Source of the DNA: Hoeflea_A sp040932035
Lineage (GTDB): Bacteria > Pseudomonadota > Alphaproteobacteria > Rhizobiales > Rhizobiaceae
Direction of reading: 5' to 3'
Assembly (NCBI RefSeq): GCF_040932035.1
Contig: NZ_JBFRBB010000003.1
Coordinates: 496,001 to 560,000 of the forward strand
Length of the DNA stretch: 64,000 nucleotides
The notes under the pieces are model-generated. The model saw only the letters and a program-made list of their open reading frames with translations, was not told where the DNA came from and did not search any database. Below are positions 1 to 8,899 of the stretch, piece after piece (position 1 is the first letter of the stretch; each line of letters starts with the position of its first letter). The position numbers and the translations under genes were made by a program.

Positions 1-2
1 AT

Positions 3-302
3 GAATGGCACGATTACGACTCCCTGGTCCTCGTCACGGGACGAAGCTCCCATGACGGTCTCTTTCGGGAGTTAAAGGCCCGGCGGGACGAATTCGCGAA
101 GAACGACATCAAGGGCGTTTATGTGATCGGCGATGCCTGGGCACCGAAGATCATGGCCGATGCGACCTTCGACGGACATCGCATTGCCCGTGAGATTGAA
201 GAGGCCAACCCACAGCTCCCGATTGCCTACAAGCGCGAAGCGTCCGTGTGGGGTGCGGCATATCTGCCGGACGGCGAGTTCCGCCAGGAATGGAGGGTCT
301 GA
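3..302 (+). CDS. dgcA: DgcA-like flavin oxidoreductase, C-terminal end (5' truncated)
   Basis: The frame is open from base 3 to a TGA at 300-302, giving the last 99 residues of a protein that starts outside the window. The visible part ends a two-dinucleotide-binding fold: it contains VYVIGDAWAP followed by an ADATFDGHRIAREIEE helix, the C-terminal signature of the trimethylamine dehydrogenase / NADH:flavin oxidoreductase family. Directly downstream lie DgcB, EtfB and EtfA, as in the dimethylglycine demethylation locus of pseudomonads, so the inferred role is oxidative N-demethylation of dimethylglycine or a related methylated amine. The catalytic barrel and Fe-S site cannot be inspected because they are upstream of base 1. 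The symbol is inferred mainly from context. Confidence 0.75.
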   Translation, partial: EWHDYDSLVLVTGRSSHDGLFRELKARRDEFAKNDIKGVYVIGDAWAPKIMADATFDGHRIAREIEEANPQLPIAYKREASVWGAAYLPDGEFRQEWRV

Positions 303-385
303 GGCTGAAGGCACCTGGCTGCCGGGGCGCAAGACAACGAGTCGTCCCGGCCCAGATTTTGGAAAGAAGATAGGAAACGGCACGG

Positions 386-2539
386 ATGATTGGCATAGAG
401 CACGATCCGCAGGAAGTGACCCGCATTCTGTTTCGGGATTTCCCGTTATGGATGATGGTTGTCTTCTATGTTGCCGCAGTCTGTGCACTGGGATCGTTCG
501 CGTACGGCACCTATGCGCAGATCCGCAAATACCGCAGGGGCGTCCGTTCGGGTGCGTGGTCTCCCTTTATGGGGCGATTTTTCGAGATGGTGCGGACTGT
601 CCTGTCGCATCGCACCGTCAAGCGCCGGGACAATTCCGCCGGCATTGCCCATGCATGGATATTTTTCGGCTTTGCGCTGCTTTTCATCGGCACCAGCGTG
701 ATTACGCTCGAATACGATATTCTCGGACCGCTGGCCGGGATTACATTCTGGCATGGCAGCTTTTACCTCGTCTTTTCGCTGATCCTGGACATTGCCGGAG
801 CGGGGCTGATCGGCGCGCTTTTATATATGATGTACCGGCGCAAATGGCTGGCGCTTCCGAAACTCGACTACGCGCGGCCCGACCGCGCGCCGGAGGAAGA
901 GGACTACGACCGCTCGTTCTACCGCCGCGAAGACTGGGCGTTTTTATGGATCCTCATCCTGATCGCCGTTACCGGTTATTTTCTGGAAGCATCGCGGCTT
1001 GTCTGGCTGCAGGATGATGCAACCGTTTGGGACTATCGCTGGTGGTCGCCAGTGGGTGCGGTCGTCGCCTATTTCCTGCAGGCCGTTGGCCTTGGCGCCG
1101 AAGGTGCAGGTGCGTTCCGCATGGGGCTGTGGTGGTTCCACGGGCTTCTGGCTTTCGCCTTCATCGGGCTCATTCCCTACACCAAGGTCAAGCACATCTT
1201 CACCGCCATGGGGTCCCTGATGGCAAGGGACCCGGACGCCAAATGCCACCTGCCCATGGCGGATGTCGACGAGGATAAGATCGGCTTTTCCGAGCTAACC
1301 GATTTCACCGATAAATACCTTTTGAACTTCGATGCCTGCACCAAATGCGGCCGCTGCCATGAGGCCTGTCCGGCAAATGCCGCGGGCTATCCGCTGTCCC
1401 CGCGCGATCTGGTTCTGAGCCTGCGCGAACTGGCCGATGACAAGCTGTCGGGTGTTCGCCTGCCCGAAGGGCCGATTGAAGTTTGCGGCGACGGCGTGAA
1501 CCAGATCCGTCCTGAGACGCTTTGGTCATGCCGGACCTGCGGGGCGTGCACCGAGATCTGCCCGGTTGGGGTGGAACATCTGCCGATGATTGTGCAGATG
1601 CGGCGCGCCCTGATCGAGGAGGGCGAGTTTGACCCGATGTTGCAGCCGACGCTCAAGAGCCTGCAGAAATCGGGCAACGCGCTCGGCGAATCAAAGCGCA
1701 AGCGGCCGCGCTGGACCAGGAAGCTCGATTTTGAGGTCAAGGACGCAAGGGCCGAGCCGGTAGATATGCTTTGGTATGTCGGCGACTATGCGTCTTTCGA
1801 TCCCCGTTCGCAAAAAGTGACGATTGCCTTTGCCAAGATCCTCCATGAAGCCGGGGTCGACTTCGGCATTCTTTATGAGGACGAGCAGACGGCCGGTAAC
1901 GACGTGCGCCGCATCGGCGAGGAGGGGCTGTACCAGGCAATTGCGCAGTCCAATATCGAACTCCTTGAGGAATGCGACTTCAAATCGATCGTCACAACCG
2001 ACCCGCACACGTTCAACACGATCAAGAACGAATACCCCGAACTGGGCGGGACCTATCGGATCGAGCATGCCAGTGCCGTGCTGGAGCGGTTGATCCGCGA
2101 GGGTACGGTCAGGATCCCGAAAGAACTGGCCTATCGGGTCACCTATCATGATCCGTGCCATCTCGGTCGGCTCAACAACGGCTTTGAGTCGCCGCGTCGG
2201 GTGCTGGCTGAACTTGGCGCCGACCTTGTCGAGATGCCGCGCTCCAAGGACAACTCGTTCTGTTGCGGTGCAGGCGGCGGGCGCATCTGGCTGCCCGAGC
2301 CGCCGGATCTGCAAAAGCCAGCGGAAATCCGCGCGCGGGAGGCCGCCGAAATCGGTGGGTTGGATGTGCTGGTCGTCAATTGTCCGAAGTGCCTGAACAT
2401 GATGGAGGATGGCGTCAAGGGCTCCGGAAACGAGGACAGTTTCCGGGTCATGGAACTGATTGAACTCGTCGCCGAGGCGATGGCCGACGGCAAGCCGGAA
2501 CAGGGCGATGGGGCTCAGGAAGCGGTGGAAGTGGCATGA
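386..2539 (+). CDS. dgcB: DgcB-like membrane Fe-S oxidoreductase (heterodisulfide-reductase type)
   Basis: A 717-residue membrane-anchored electron carrier that probably passes electrons from the DgcA-type demethylase to the quinone pool. The N-terminal third has about six hydrophobic segments, including WMMVVFYVAAVCALG and WAFLWILILIAVTGYFL, like a NarI-type cytochrome domain. Two [4Fe-4S] motifs follow near residues 316-327 (CTKCGRCHEACP) and 380-400 (CRTCGACTEICP). The C-terminal half holds CCG-type cysteine-rich motifs (DPCHLGRLN, then SFCCGAGGG, later NCPKC), as in HdrB/GlpC-like proteins. The ATG at 386 has a purine-rich stretch (GGAAAGAAGATAGGAAA) upstream. The stop overlaps the next gene by 4 bases, implying translational coupling. 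Family assignment is firm; the exact substrate is inferred from the neighbours. Confidence 0.85.
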   Translation: MIGIEHDPQEVTRILFRDFPLWMMVVFYVAAVCALGSFAYGTYAQIRKYRRGVRSGAWSPFMGRFFEMVRTVLSHRTVKRRDNSAGIAHAWIFFGFALLFIGTSVITLEYDILGPLAGITFWHGSFYLVFSLILDIAGAGLIGALLYMMYRRKWLALPKLDYARPDRAPEEEDYDRSFYRREDWAFLWILILIAVTGYFLEASRLVWLQDDATVWDYRWWSPVGAVVAYFLQAVGLGAEGAGAFRMGLWWFHGLLAFAFIGLIPYTKVKHIFTAMGSLMARDPDAKCHLPMADVDEDKIGFSELTDFTDKYLLNFDACTKCGRCHEACPANAAGYPLSPRDLVLSLRELADDKLSGVRLPEGPIEVCGDGVNQIRPETLWSCRTCGACTEICPVGVEHLPMIVQMRRALIEEGEFDPMLQPTLKSLQKSGNALGESKRKRPRWTRKLDFEVKDARAEPVDMLWYVGDYASFDPRSQKVTIAFAKILHEAGVDFGILYEDEQTAGNDVRRIGEEGLYQAIAQSNIELLEECDFKSIVTTDPHTFNTIKNEYPELGGTYRIEHASAVLERLIREGTVRIPKELAYRVTYHDPCHLGRLNNGFESPRRVLAELGADLVEMPRSKDNSFCCGAGGGRIWLPEPPDLQKPAEIRAREAAEIGGLDVLVVNCPKCLNMMEDGVKGSGNEDSFRVMELIELVAEAMADGKPEQGDGAQEAVEVA

Positions 2540-3960
2540 CCGCGCAATCGGGAGCAGCGGCAATGGCCGTTCCAGAAGAATCTCGACGGTTGAATGTTTA
2601 CCTGCTGGAAGCACGCGATCCTTACGCTGCGCTCGGGGCTTACCCTTTTGTAGACGGGACTATACGTCCTGCGCTAGAGGAAATTGTCCTGGCGACACCG
2701 CGCCTCAAACTGATTTTTGCCGCGGCTGCCTACACCTCTCCCGATTTGCTCGACCGCATTTCGATGGATGCAAGAAGAGCGCTTCAACTGCGTTTGGCAA
2801 AGAATCCGGCTGCCCCGCCCAAGGCCCTGGCGCGATTGCTGGAGGATGATGCCTGCGAGCGAATCCGGCGCTATGTGGCTATGCATCCCAGATGTGACCG
2901 GACGACAATGTCAAAGCTTGCCGACAACACGTCAATCAACGTGCGCCGGGCCGTTGCCGGAAACCCAAATGCGACTGCTAGTGTCCTTGCAAAGCTTGTT
3001 GCAGAAGGCGATGGCCAGATTGACAGAAATGCCGCTAGCGGCCCGTTTGCGGATAGAGATACCCTGCAGGCACTGTGGGACAAAGGCGACCGCCAGGTAC
3101 GCGCGGAGATAGCCGCTCATCCGAACTGTCCCGAAGACCTGCTCGAACGGGCGGAAGCAACCGCGGACAAGCTGATCCTGCGCAAGCTGGCTTCCAACCC
3201 GGCTCTCGATTCTTCAGTGCTGACGCGGCTGACGGCTGATGACGACGAGCGGGTTCGCGTGGCCGCGGTGCGCAACATCGCCGTTGCGGGAGACCTTGTC
3301 GAGGAATCGGGCTACGAACCCTCGCCGAAAGTGCGGCGCATTTTCGCCCGCTGCCGGCGGCTCGCTTCCGGTGCCGTGACCCGGCTTGCAGCCGACCCGG
3401 ATAGCTGGGTGCGCTGCTGGATTGCCCGCAACCCGGCCGTTCCGGGGGATATCCTGCATTGCCTCGCCATCGACGCGGTAATGGAGGTGCGCCGCAGTGT
3501 GGGACGTAATCCTGCTTGCCCGGCATCGCTCCAGATTGCCTTGGCGGGCGATCCGGCTCCGTGGGTGCGGGCCGGAGTGGCGATGCGCGAGGATGCGCCG
3601 GAAGCAGCGATCAAGCAGCTTCTCGACGATCGGCATCCGGACGTGCTGAGCGCGCTTGGACGCAATCCGCGAACACCGGCCGCGAGCCTGGACGCGATTG
3701 CGCATCACGCGGACAAGGACGTGCGTCGTTCTGTTGCATTTAATCAAAGTGCGTTTGCACCGCTGGCTGCCCATTTGGCCGAAGATCCCTATCCGCTGAA
3801 CCGTGTCATCGCCGCCGGGCATTCCAACCTTGCATTGGCGTGGGTTTGGCGACTGCTGGACGACCCCGAGCCGCAAGTTCGATTTGTCGCTGCTGCGCGC
3901 CTGGCGCGGCAGTGGAATCCGCAAGGCCGTGCTCCGGCAGCATCGGCGTTGAAGCTTTAG
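2536..3960 (+). CDS. LRV/HEAT-like helical repeat protein in the methylglycine operon
   Basis: A 474-residue soluble protein starting at an ATGA overlap with dgcB. From about residue 75 to the end it is a string of roughly 24-residue helical repeats with the theme 'VRRAVA-x-NP-x(6)-L-x-x-L-x-x-D' (for example INVRRAVAGNPNATASVLAKL and MEVRRSVGRNPACPASLQ). This matches leucine-rich repeat variant (LRV) proteins, which are HEAT-like solenoids. There is no signal peptide, no catalytic motif and no membrane segment. The position between the Fe-S protein and the ETF genes suggests a scaffold or cofactor-assembly role for the demethylase complex, but that is inference. Scattered single cysteines occur, with no clear four-cysteine cluster. 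The repeat class is secure; the function is unknown. Confidence 0.75.
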   Translation: MTAQSGAAAMAVPEESRRLNVYLLEARDPYAALGAYPFVDGTIRPALEEIVLATPRLKLIFAAAAYTSPDLLDRISMDARRALQLRLAKNPAAPPKALARLLEDDACERIRRYVAMHPRCDRTTMSKLADNTSINVRRAVAGNPNATASVLAKLVAEGDGQIDRNAASGPFADRDTLQALWDKGDRQVRAEIAAHPNCPEDLLERAEATADKLILRKLASNPALDSSVLTRLTADDDERVRVAAVRNIAVAGDLVEESGYEPSPKVRRIFARCRRLASGAVTRLAADPDSWVRCWIARNPAVPGDILHCLAIDAVMEVRRSVGRNPACPASLQIALAGDPAPWVRAGVAMREDAPEAAIKQLLDDRHPDVLSALGRNPRTPAASLDAIAHHADKDVRRSVAFNQSAFAPLAAHLAEDPYPLNRVIAAGHSNLALAWVWRLLDDPEPQVRFVAAARLARQWNPQGRAPAASALKL

Positions 3961-3979
3961 TAGGAGTGGAGCAGTTGTC

Positions 3980-4765
3980 ATGAAGATTCTGGTAGCGGTT
4001 AAACAGGTTTCGGTTCTCGATGACGAATTCGAGATGCGCGAGGATGGCCGCGATGTGGATGAGGATTTCTTCGAAAAGGACCTCAACGAATTTGACCACT
4101 TCGCCGTCGAAGAGGCGTTGCTGATTGCGGAAGCCGCCGGTGATGAGGCAGAAGTTGTCATTGTCACCGTGGGAGACGAGGACGCCGATGACGCCCTGCG
4201 CACAGCCCTTGCCAAGGGGGCGGAACGGGGCATCCGGGTTTGGGATGATTCCCTTGTGGACGCCGACAGCATTGCGATTGCCAGAGTGCTTGCCAAAGTG
4301 GTCGAGCGCGAAAATCCTGACATGGTGTTTACTGGCGCCCAGTCCGTCGATTTCGGCCATGCCGCGACAGGCATGGCGCTTGCCGGCCTGCTCGGCTGGC
4401 CCCACGCGGCAGTGGTATCAAAGCTCGAATTCAAGCCGGGCAATGAGAGAGCGACCATTCACCGGGAACTCGAGGGCGGTCTTGAGGAGATCATGAGCGT
4501 CGCCTGTCCGGCGGTGCTTTCAATACAGCTCGGCATCAACCAGCCACGCTACGCATCACTGCGGGGTATACGCCAGGCCCGGCAAAAGCCGGTGGACGAG
4601 CTTGATCTTTCGGATCTGGGGCTTACCGCGGAGGCCGTCAAGGCGGCCTCGCGGGTGCGCCGCATGTATGCGCCGGAGAAAGGGCAGGCCGAAATCATTG
4701 AAGGCTCGGTGGCCGAACAGGCGGCCCGGTTGGCTGAAATCGTCAAAGAACTGCGGGGAGCGTGA
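3980..4765 (+). CDS. etfB: Electron transfer flavoprotein, beta subunit
   Basis: 261 residues, the normal length for EtfB/FixA. It starts MKILVAVKQVSVLDDEFE, the typical N-terminus whose first strand begins the nucleotide-binding fold. The region VFTGAQSVDFGHAATGMALAGLLGWPHA matches the conserved AMP-binding stretch of the family. A Shine-Dalgarno-like GGAGTGGAG lies just upstream. The protein pairs with EtfA, whose gene begins 3 bases after its stop. In this operon the dimer most plausibly accepts electrons from the DgcA-type flavoenzyme and passes them to DgcB. The residues before the core are rich in acidic amino acids (DDEFEMREDGRDVDEDFFE). It could in principle serve other dehydrogenases. 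Confidence 0.9.
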   Translation: MKILVAVKQVSVLDDEFEMREDGRDVDEDFFEKDLNEFDHFAVEEALLIAEAAGDEAEVVIVTVGDEDADDALRTALAKGAERGIRVWDDSLVDADSIAIARVLAKVVERENPDMVFTGAQSVDFGHAATGMALAGLLGWPHAAVVSKLEFKPGNERATIHRELEGGLEEIMSVACPAVLSIQLGINQPRYASLRGIRQARQKPVDELDLSDLGLTAEAVKAASRVRRMYAPEKGQAEIIEGSVAEQAARLAEIVKELRGA

Positions 4766-4768
4766 GTC

Positions 4769-5725
4769 ATGGCAGAGATTATTGTTGTTGCCGGTCAACG
4801 TGACGGCGTCTTGCATCCTGCGACGCTTGAGGCTGTGTCTGCTGCCAAAACCGTCAAGGGGGAGGGCGACAGCCTTGCGGCCGTCATCGTGTCGGCCGAT
4901 CCGGATAGCCTGGCCGGTTCCCTTTCCGTGGAGGGCGTCGACGAGGTGATCACGGTCACGGCCGGTTCGAATGATTTCCAGCCGGAAGTCGTGGAAGCGG
5001 TCGTTATCGCGCTGGCGCAGGCGCGCAAACCGTCCCTGATCGCAACGGCGCACAGCGTTGACGCCTGGTCATTTGCGCCGTCTGTGGCAGTGACGCTCGG
5101 AAGCGGTTTTGCCAGCGATGTTTTGGCGCTGAAATCCGAGGGCGGCGATTTGATCGCCACCCGCGCGGGTTACGCCGAAAAGGTGCTGGTCGACCTGGAG
5201 TTTCCGGGCAGGGAAACGACGCTCGTAACCATCCGCACCAATGTCTTCGAGCCCGCGGGCGGCACATCCGAGCCGAAGATGACCACTATGGATGCCCCGG
5301 CCTGCGAGACGTCGCTCAATCATGTGGGCTGGAAGGAACCGGCGGATGCCGGCGGCATAGATATCCCCGGATCGGATTTCATTCTGTCGATCGGCCGCGG
5401 TGTGAACGATGAAAGCAATGTCGAGCAGTTCCTCGAACTTGCGGACGAAATGGGTGCCACATTGGGCTGCTCAAGACCGGTCGCCGACAATGGCTGGCTG
5501 CCGAAGGCGCGTCAGGTCGGCCAGTCCGGCCAACTGGCGGCAAATTGCCGGCTCTATATCGCCATGGGCATTTCCGGTTCGGTTCAACACCAGTGGGGAA
5601 TGAAGCACATCGAAAACATTGTCGCGGTGAATACCGATCCTGAAGCCTCGATATTCAGCATCGCCCGTTACGGCATCGTCGGCGACATGTTCGAGATTGC
5701 CGAGGAACTCGAAAATCATTTTTAG
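4769..5725 (+). CDS. etfA: Electron transfer flavoprotein, alpha subunit
   Basis: 318 residues. The C-terminal FAD-binding domain is intact: a GCSRPVADNGWLPKARQVGQSG stretch near residue 235 is followed by IAMGISGSVQHQWGMKHIENIVAVNTD, the classic EtfA/FixB FAD signature. Mid-protein ILSIGRGV is the usual start of that domain. The N-terminal domain is more divergent than in housekeeping EtfA, as in other dimethylglycine-linked ETFs. It is co-transcribed with etfB (3-base gap). After its stop there is an 87-base spacer with a GC-rich inverted repeat (CACGCC/GGCGTG) before the next gene, which has its own strong ribosome binding site. Confidence 0.9.
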   Translation: MAEIIVVAGQRDGVLHPATLEAVSAAKTVKGEGDSLAAVIVSADPDSLAGSLSVEGVDEVITVTAGSNDFQPEVVEAVVIALAQARKPSLIATAHSVDAWSFAPSVAVTLGSGFASDVLALKSEGGDLIATRAGYAEKVLVDLEFPGRETTLVTIRTNVFEPAGGTSEPKMTTMDAPACETSLNHVGWKEPADAGGIDIPGSDFILSIGRGVNDESNVEQFLELADEMGATLGCSRPVADNGWLPKARQVGQSGQLAANCRLYIAMGISGSVQHQWGMKHIENIVAVNTDPEASIFSIARYGIVGDMFEIAEELENHF

Positions 5726-5812
5726 ACACAGGCCCTGAACCAGGCCGCACAGCAACAAACACGCCGCCGGACAGCCGGGCGTGATTGAAACAACCAGAGG
5801 AGGAACAGGACG

Positions 5813-6910
5813 ATGGCAAGAAGAGTTTCCGCACTTGAAGCCGAGCACCGCGCGCTTGGCGCCGGGCTCGACGACTGGAACGGCATGGATGTGGCGTGGA
5901 GCTACGCCACATCGGACGAGGACGAGCATGACGCGGTGCGTGAGGCGGCCGGCCTGTTCGATGTTTCCGGCCTGAAGAAGATCTGGATCACCGGACCGGA
6001 TGCGCTCGAGGTCGTTGACCGTGTCGCCACCCGGGAGATGCAGAAAATCTACAAGGGCAAATCTGCCTACTGCCCGTTATTGACCGACGAAGGCACGATC
6101 TGCGACGACAACATCATCTTTCACATCGACGCCAACAAGTACCTTTATGTCCACGGCTCGGGCCAAAGCGAGGCGAGACTCGAAGAAGCCGGTCGAGGCA
6201 AGAATGTCGAGATACGGTTTGACGATGAGCTGCATGATATCTCGCTGCAGGGGCCGAAGGCGCTGGGGCTGTTGAATGCGCACACACCGGTGGATCTCGC
6301 GGATCTGAAGTACTTCCATCAGGTCGAAACCACGCTCTTCGACCGGAAGGTCATCCTGTCGCGGACCGGTTATTCCGGGGAGCGTGGCTACGAGATATTC
6401 ACGGATCGGGAAGATGTCGTCGAAATCTGGCGTAACATCCTCGAGGCCGGGATCTCTGAGGGCATCATGGCCTGTTCGTTCAACTGTCTCGACAAGATCC
6501 GCATCGAGGCGGCTTTGCTGTTTTACCCATACGATATGAGCGAGGTGAACACGCCCTGGGAGGTTGGTCTTGGTTGGTCCATCTCCCGTACCAAAGCCGA
6601 CTTCATGGGACGCGAGCCTATGATCGCGGCAAAGGGCAAGGAAAAGATCAAATTCGGTGGTGTTTCCTGCGCAACCACGACGGATGTTCTCGAAGCCGAT
6701 GCGAGGCTCTTTCTGAACGGTGAGGATGTCGGTGTTGTCAACAGCCCGGCCTATTCGCACCGTATGAAAAAGTCCCTGGCTCTGGTTCATCTGCGGCCTG
6801 ATGTGGCTCCGGGAACCACGCTTCAGTTGCGCGGCAAGGAGCAATCCCTCGATGTGGTCGTCGAAGCTTTGCCTTTCTACGATCCGGACAAATCGCGCAC
6901 ACACGCCTGA
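5813..6910 (+). CDS. GcvT-like aminomethyltransferase / folate-dependent demethylase
   Basis: A 365-residue member of the GcvT/DmdA folate-dependent methyltransferase family, distinct from the true gcvT at 46.8 kb. Visible landmarks are LFDVSGLKKIWITGPDA near residues 45-62, the acidic folate-site loop GTICDDNIIF (the Asp used by GcvT is kept), SRTGYSGERGYEIF, and DKIRIEAALLFYPYDM with NTPWEVGLG after it, which aligns with the family's active-site core. A strong AGAGGAGGAA ribosome binding site precedes the ATG. Located directly after dgcB-etfBA, it probably moves the methyl group of dimethylglycine, sarcosine or a related compound to tetrahydrofolate. A DMSP-demethylase-like or other O/N-demethylase role cannot be excluded. 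Confidence 0.8.
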   Translation: MARRVSALEAEHRALGAGLDDWNGMDVAWSYATSDEDEHDAVREAAGLFDVSGLKKIWITGPDALEVVDRVATREMQKIYKGKSAYCPLLTDEGTICDDNIIFHIDANKYLYVHGSGQSEARLEEAGRGKNVEIRFDDELHDISLQGPKALGLLNAHTPVDLADLKYFHQVETTLFDRKVILSRTGYSGERGYEIFTDREDVVEIWRNILEAGISEGIMACSFNCLDKIRIEAALLFYPYDMSEVNTPWEVGLGWSISRTKADFMGREPMIAAKGKEKIKFGGVSCATTTDVLEADARLFLNGEDVGVVNSPAYSHRMKKSLALVHLRPDVAPGTTLQLRGKEQSLDVVVEALPFYDPDKSRTHA

Positions 6911-6921
6911 GGTCGTTCTTC

Positions 6922-7845
6922 TTGCAACCGGGTTTTGCAGCGGCGGCGTTCGCCTCGTTTTCATCATCGACCGTGCGCGTATCTGCGGTGGTTGCCTTGT
7001 CGGCGGTGGCCTGGGGATGCTGGTGGATTCCGCTGCGCCATATTGATGGTTTTGGCCTGAAAGGCGACTGGACGAGTGTCGTTGTCTTAGGCATTGCAGC
7101 GGTGTGCCTCATGCCATTTATTCTCGGCCGTCTCGGCAGGTTGCTGCGCGCCGGCCCGATGGTCTGGGGGGCGGGTCTTTTTTTCGGCGCAATGTTTTCG
7201 ACCTATCAGCATGGGCTGATCAACGGCGATATTGTCCGTGTGACCTTGTTGTTTTATCTGGCACCGGTTTGGGGAACGCTATTGGGGCTCGCCTTTCTCG
7301 GTGAACGCTTCAGCTGGCTTCGAGTGGCCGTGATCGTGCTGGGCTTTGCCGGCGTTACAGTGATCCTCGATCACACGGGCGGGGTGCCGACGCCACAGGG
7401 TCCTGGCGAATGGATGGGGCTTGCTTCCGGAATGGCTTTTGCGGTCGGGGCGACATTTGCACATCGTGTCACCGGGGACTACGAGCTGGAAAAAACCTGG
7501 CTCAGCCTGGCGAGCGGAGCGGGACTTTCGACACTGTTTGCATTGGTGAACCCGGCCTATTCAACACCGACCGCCGAACAGGCACTACAGGCTTTGCCAT
7601 TTGTCATTGCGGTGGTGGTTGTCATCCTTATCCCCATTACCTGGGCCATGGTCTGGGGCGCGCAGAGGCTGGATCCGGGCCGTGTCTCGCTGCTGTTGAT
7701 GCTTGAGGTCGTGGCTGCGTCGATCACCGCGACCTTGATTGCCGGGGAATCCTATGGAATGGCGAAACTGGCCGGCACGGCCATGATCCTGGCGGCCGGA
7801 GCGACGGAAGCGTTTTCCGAAACTGCGGATGGCGAGGTTTCATAA
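6922..7845 (+). CDS. DMT-superfamily (EamA) transporter
   Basis: A 307-residue polytopic membrane protein with about ten hydrophobic helices in two EamA halves, for example VSAVVALSAVAWGCWWIPL, VTLLFYLAPVWGTLLGLAFLGERF (the family's APVWxxxLGxxFLGE-type motif) and VSLLLMLEVVAASITATLIAGE in the second half. The first possible start is a TTG at 6922 with no clear Shine-Dalgarno; a GTG at 6973 is an equally good choice and would still keep the first helix. It follows the demethylase gene by 11 bases and may be part of that operon, exporting or importing a metabolite. The substrate is unknown. Confidence 0.75.
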   Translation: MQPGFAAAAFASFSSSTVRVSAVVALSAVAWGCWWIPLRHIDGFGLKGDWTSVVVLGIAAVCLMPFILGRLGRLLRAGPMVWGAGLFFGAMFSTYQHGLINGDIVRVTLLFYLAPVWGTLLGLAFLGERFSWLRVAVIVLGFAGVTVILDHTGGVPTPQGPGEWMGLASGMAFAVGATFAHRVTGDYELEKTWLSLASGAGLSTLFALVNPAYSTPTAEQALQALPFVIAVVVVILIPITWAMVWGAQRLDPGRVSLLLMLEVVAASITATLIAGESYGMAKLAGTAMILAAGATEAFSETADGEVS

Positions 7846-7858
7846 ACGGTCCGGATGC

Positions 7859-8899
7859 TCAATTATCGGCAGGTTCATATGGCCCGGTGATGATTGCTTC
7901 GATATCGTCCCTTCGCTGATAGAGACCGAGCACGTCTCCCTGCATGCGAACCAGCGCCGCAACATGGTCGAGTGTCGGGGTTTTTATGCCCAGACGCCGC
8001 GCCAGTTCCAGGACGGCACAGATAAGTCCATCCAGTTCCATTGGGCGGAGCATCTCGACATCGTGCCGGGTCGAGGGTTTGTGACCGACAATATCGGCAC
8101 CAGCCTGGATGCGCCGCTCGATAGGGACGTTGAACCGTGCGCCAAGCGCCTCACCGACATTTCGGCACTCAATCATAATGTCGCGCACCAGGGAGCGACA
8201 GGCGGGATCCGCGCCGATCAGATCCAGGCTGGCGCCGGTCAGCGCTGAAATCGGATTGAACGAACAATTGCCCCACAGCTTGATCCAGATCTCGTCGCGT
8301 ATGCGCGGCTTGACCGGCGCGCGCAGGCCGCCATCACGCATCAGCCCGGCCAGGATCTTGCTTCGCTCAGACTGGCTTCCGTCTGGCTCGCCCAACGAAA
8401 ACCGGTCGCCGCCCATGTGGCGAACGACCCCGGGCTCGGGAATTTCGCAAGCCGGGTATACGACGCAGCCGATCGCCCGCTCTGGACCGAAACCGCGCCA
8501 CTGCGCCCCGCCTGGATCGACCGCTTCGACCCATTTGTCGTCAAGACCGGTACCGGTATTCGCCTTGTAAAAATACCACCACGGAATGCCGTTGACGGCG
8601 GATACGATTGCCGTTTCTTCACCCAGAAGCGGCTGAAACTGCTCAACTATCGGCGGCACTGAATGGGCCTTGAGGCCGATAATAACAAAATCCTGCACGC
8701 CCAGATCCGACGGGTTGTCGCTTGCCCGCACGTCAATCGTATCGGCGGTTCCGTCCTTGATGAGGGTCAGCCCCTTTGTGCGCATCGCTTCGAGATGCGG
8801 GCCGCGGGCGACAAGGCTGACATCGGCGCCGGCCTTTGAGAGCGCATGGGCCAGAAAACCGCCGATGGCGCCGGCGCCGAAGATGCTGATCCGGGTCAT
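7859..8899 (-). CDS. Ketopantoate reductase-family (ApbA/PanE-like) oxidoreductase
   Basis: 346 residues. The N-terminus MTRISIFGAGAIGGFLAHALSKAG carries the GxGxxG Rossmann motif for NADP(H). The family motif ...GLKAHSVPP and a central VNGIPWWYF stretch are present, followed by the helical C-terminal substrate domain (KLWGNCSFNPISALTGA, the catalytic Lys-Asn region). The length is above the roughly 300 residues usual for biosynthetic PanE, and it is translationally coupled (4-base overlap) to an acyl-CoA synthetase. It is therefore more likely a catabolic 2-keto-acid or 2-hydroxy-acid dehydrogenase of the family than pantothenate biosynthesis. It converges with the DMT transporter gene. Confidence 0.75.
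   Translation of the reverse strand: MTRISIFGAGAIGGFLAHALSKAGADVSLVARGPHLEAMRTKGLTLIKDGTADTIDVRASDNPSDLGVQDFVIIGLKAHSVPPIVEQFQPLLGEETAIVSAVNGIPWWYFYKANTGTGLDDKWVEAVDPGGAQWRGFGPERAIGCVVYPACEIPEPGVVRHMGGDRFSLGEPDGSQSERSKILAGLMRDGGLRAPVKPRIRDEIWIKLWGNCSFNPISALTGASLDLIGADPACRSLVRDIMIECRNVGEALGARFNVPIERRIQAGADIVGHKPSTRHDVEMLRPMELDGLICAVLELARRLGIKTPTLDHVAALVRMQGDVLGLYQRRDDIEAIITGPYEPADN

Noticed and set aside
133..1017. 294-codon plus-strand frame across the dgcA/dgcB junction
   Set aside because: It lies in a different frame from both recognisable proteins, and its Arg/Pro-rich translation is typical of a GC-rich shadow frame.
7859..8899. Pantothenate-biosynthetic panE
   Set aside because: It is fused by overlap to an oxalate-CoA-ligase-like gene and is longer than typical PanE, so no gene symbol was given.
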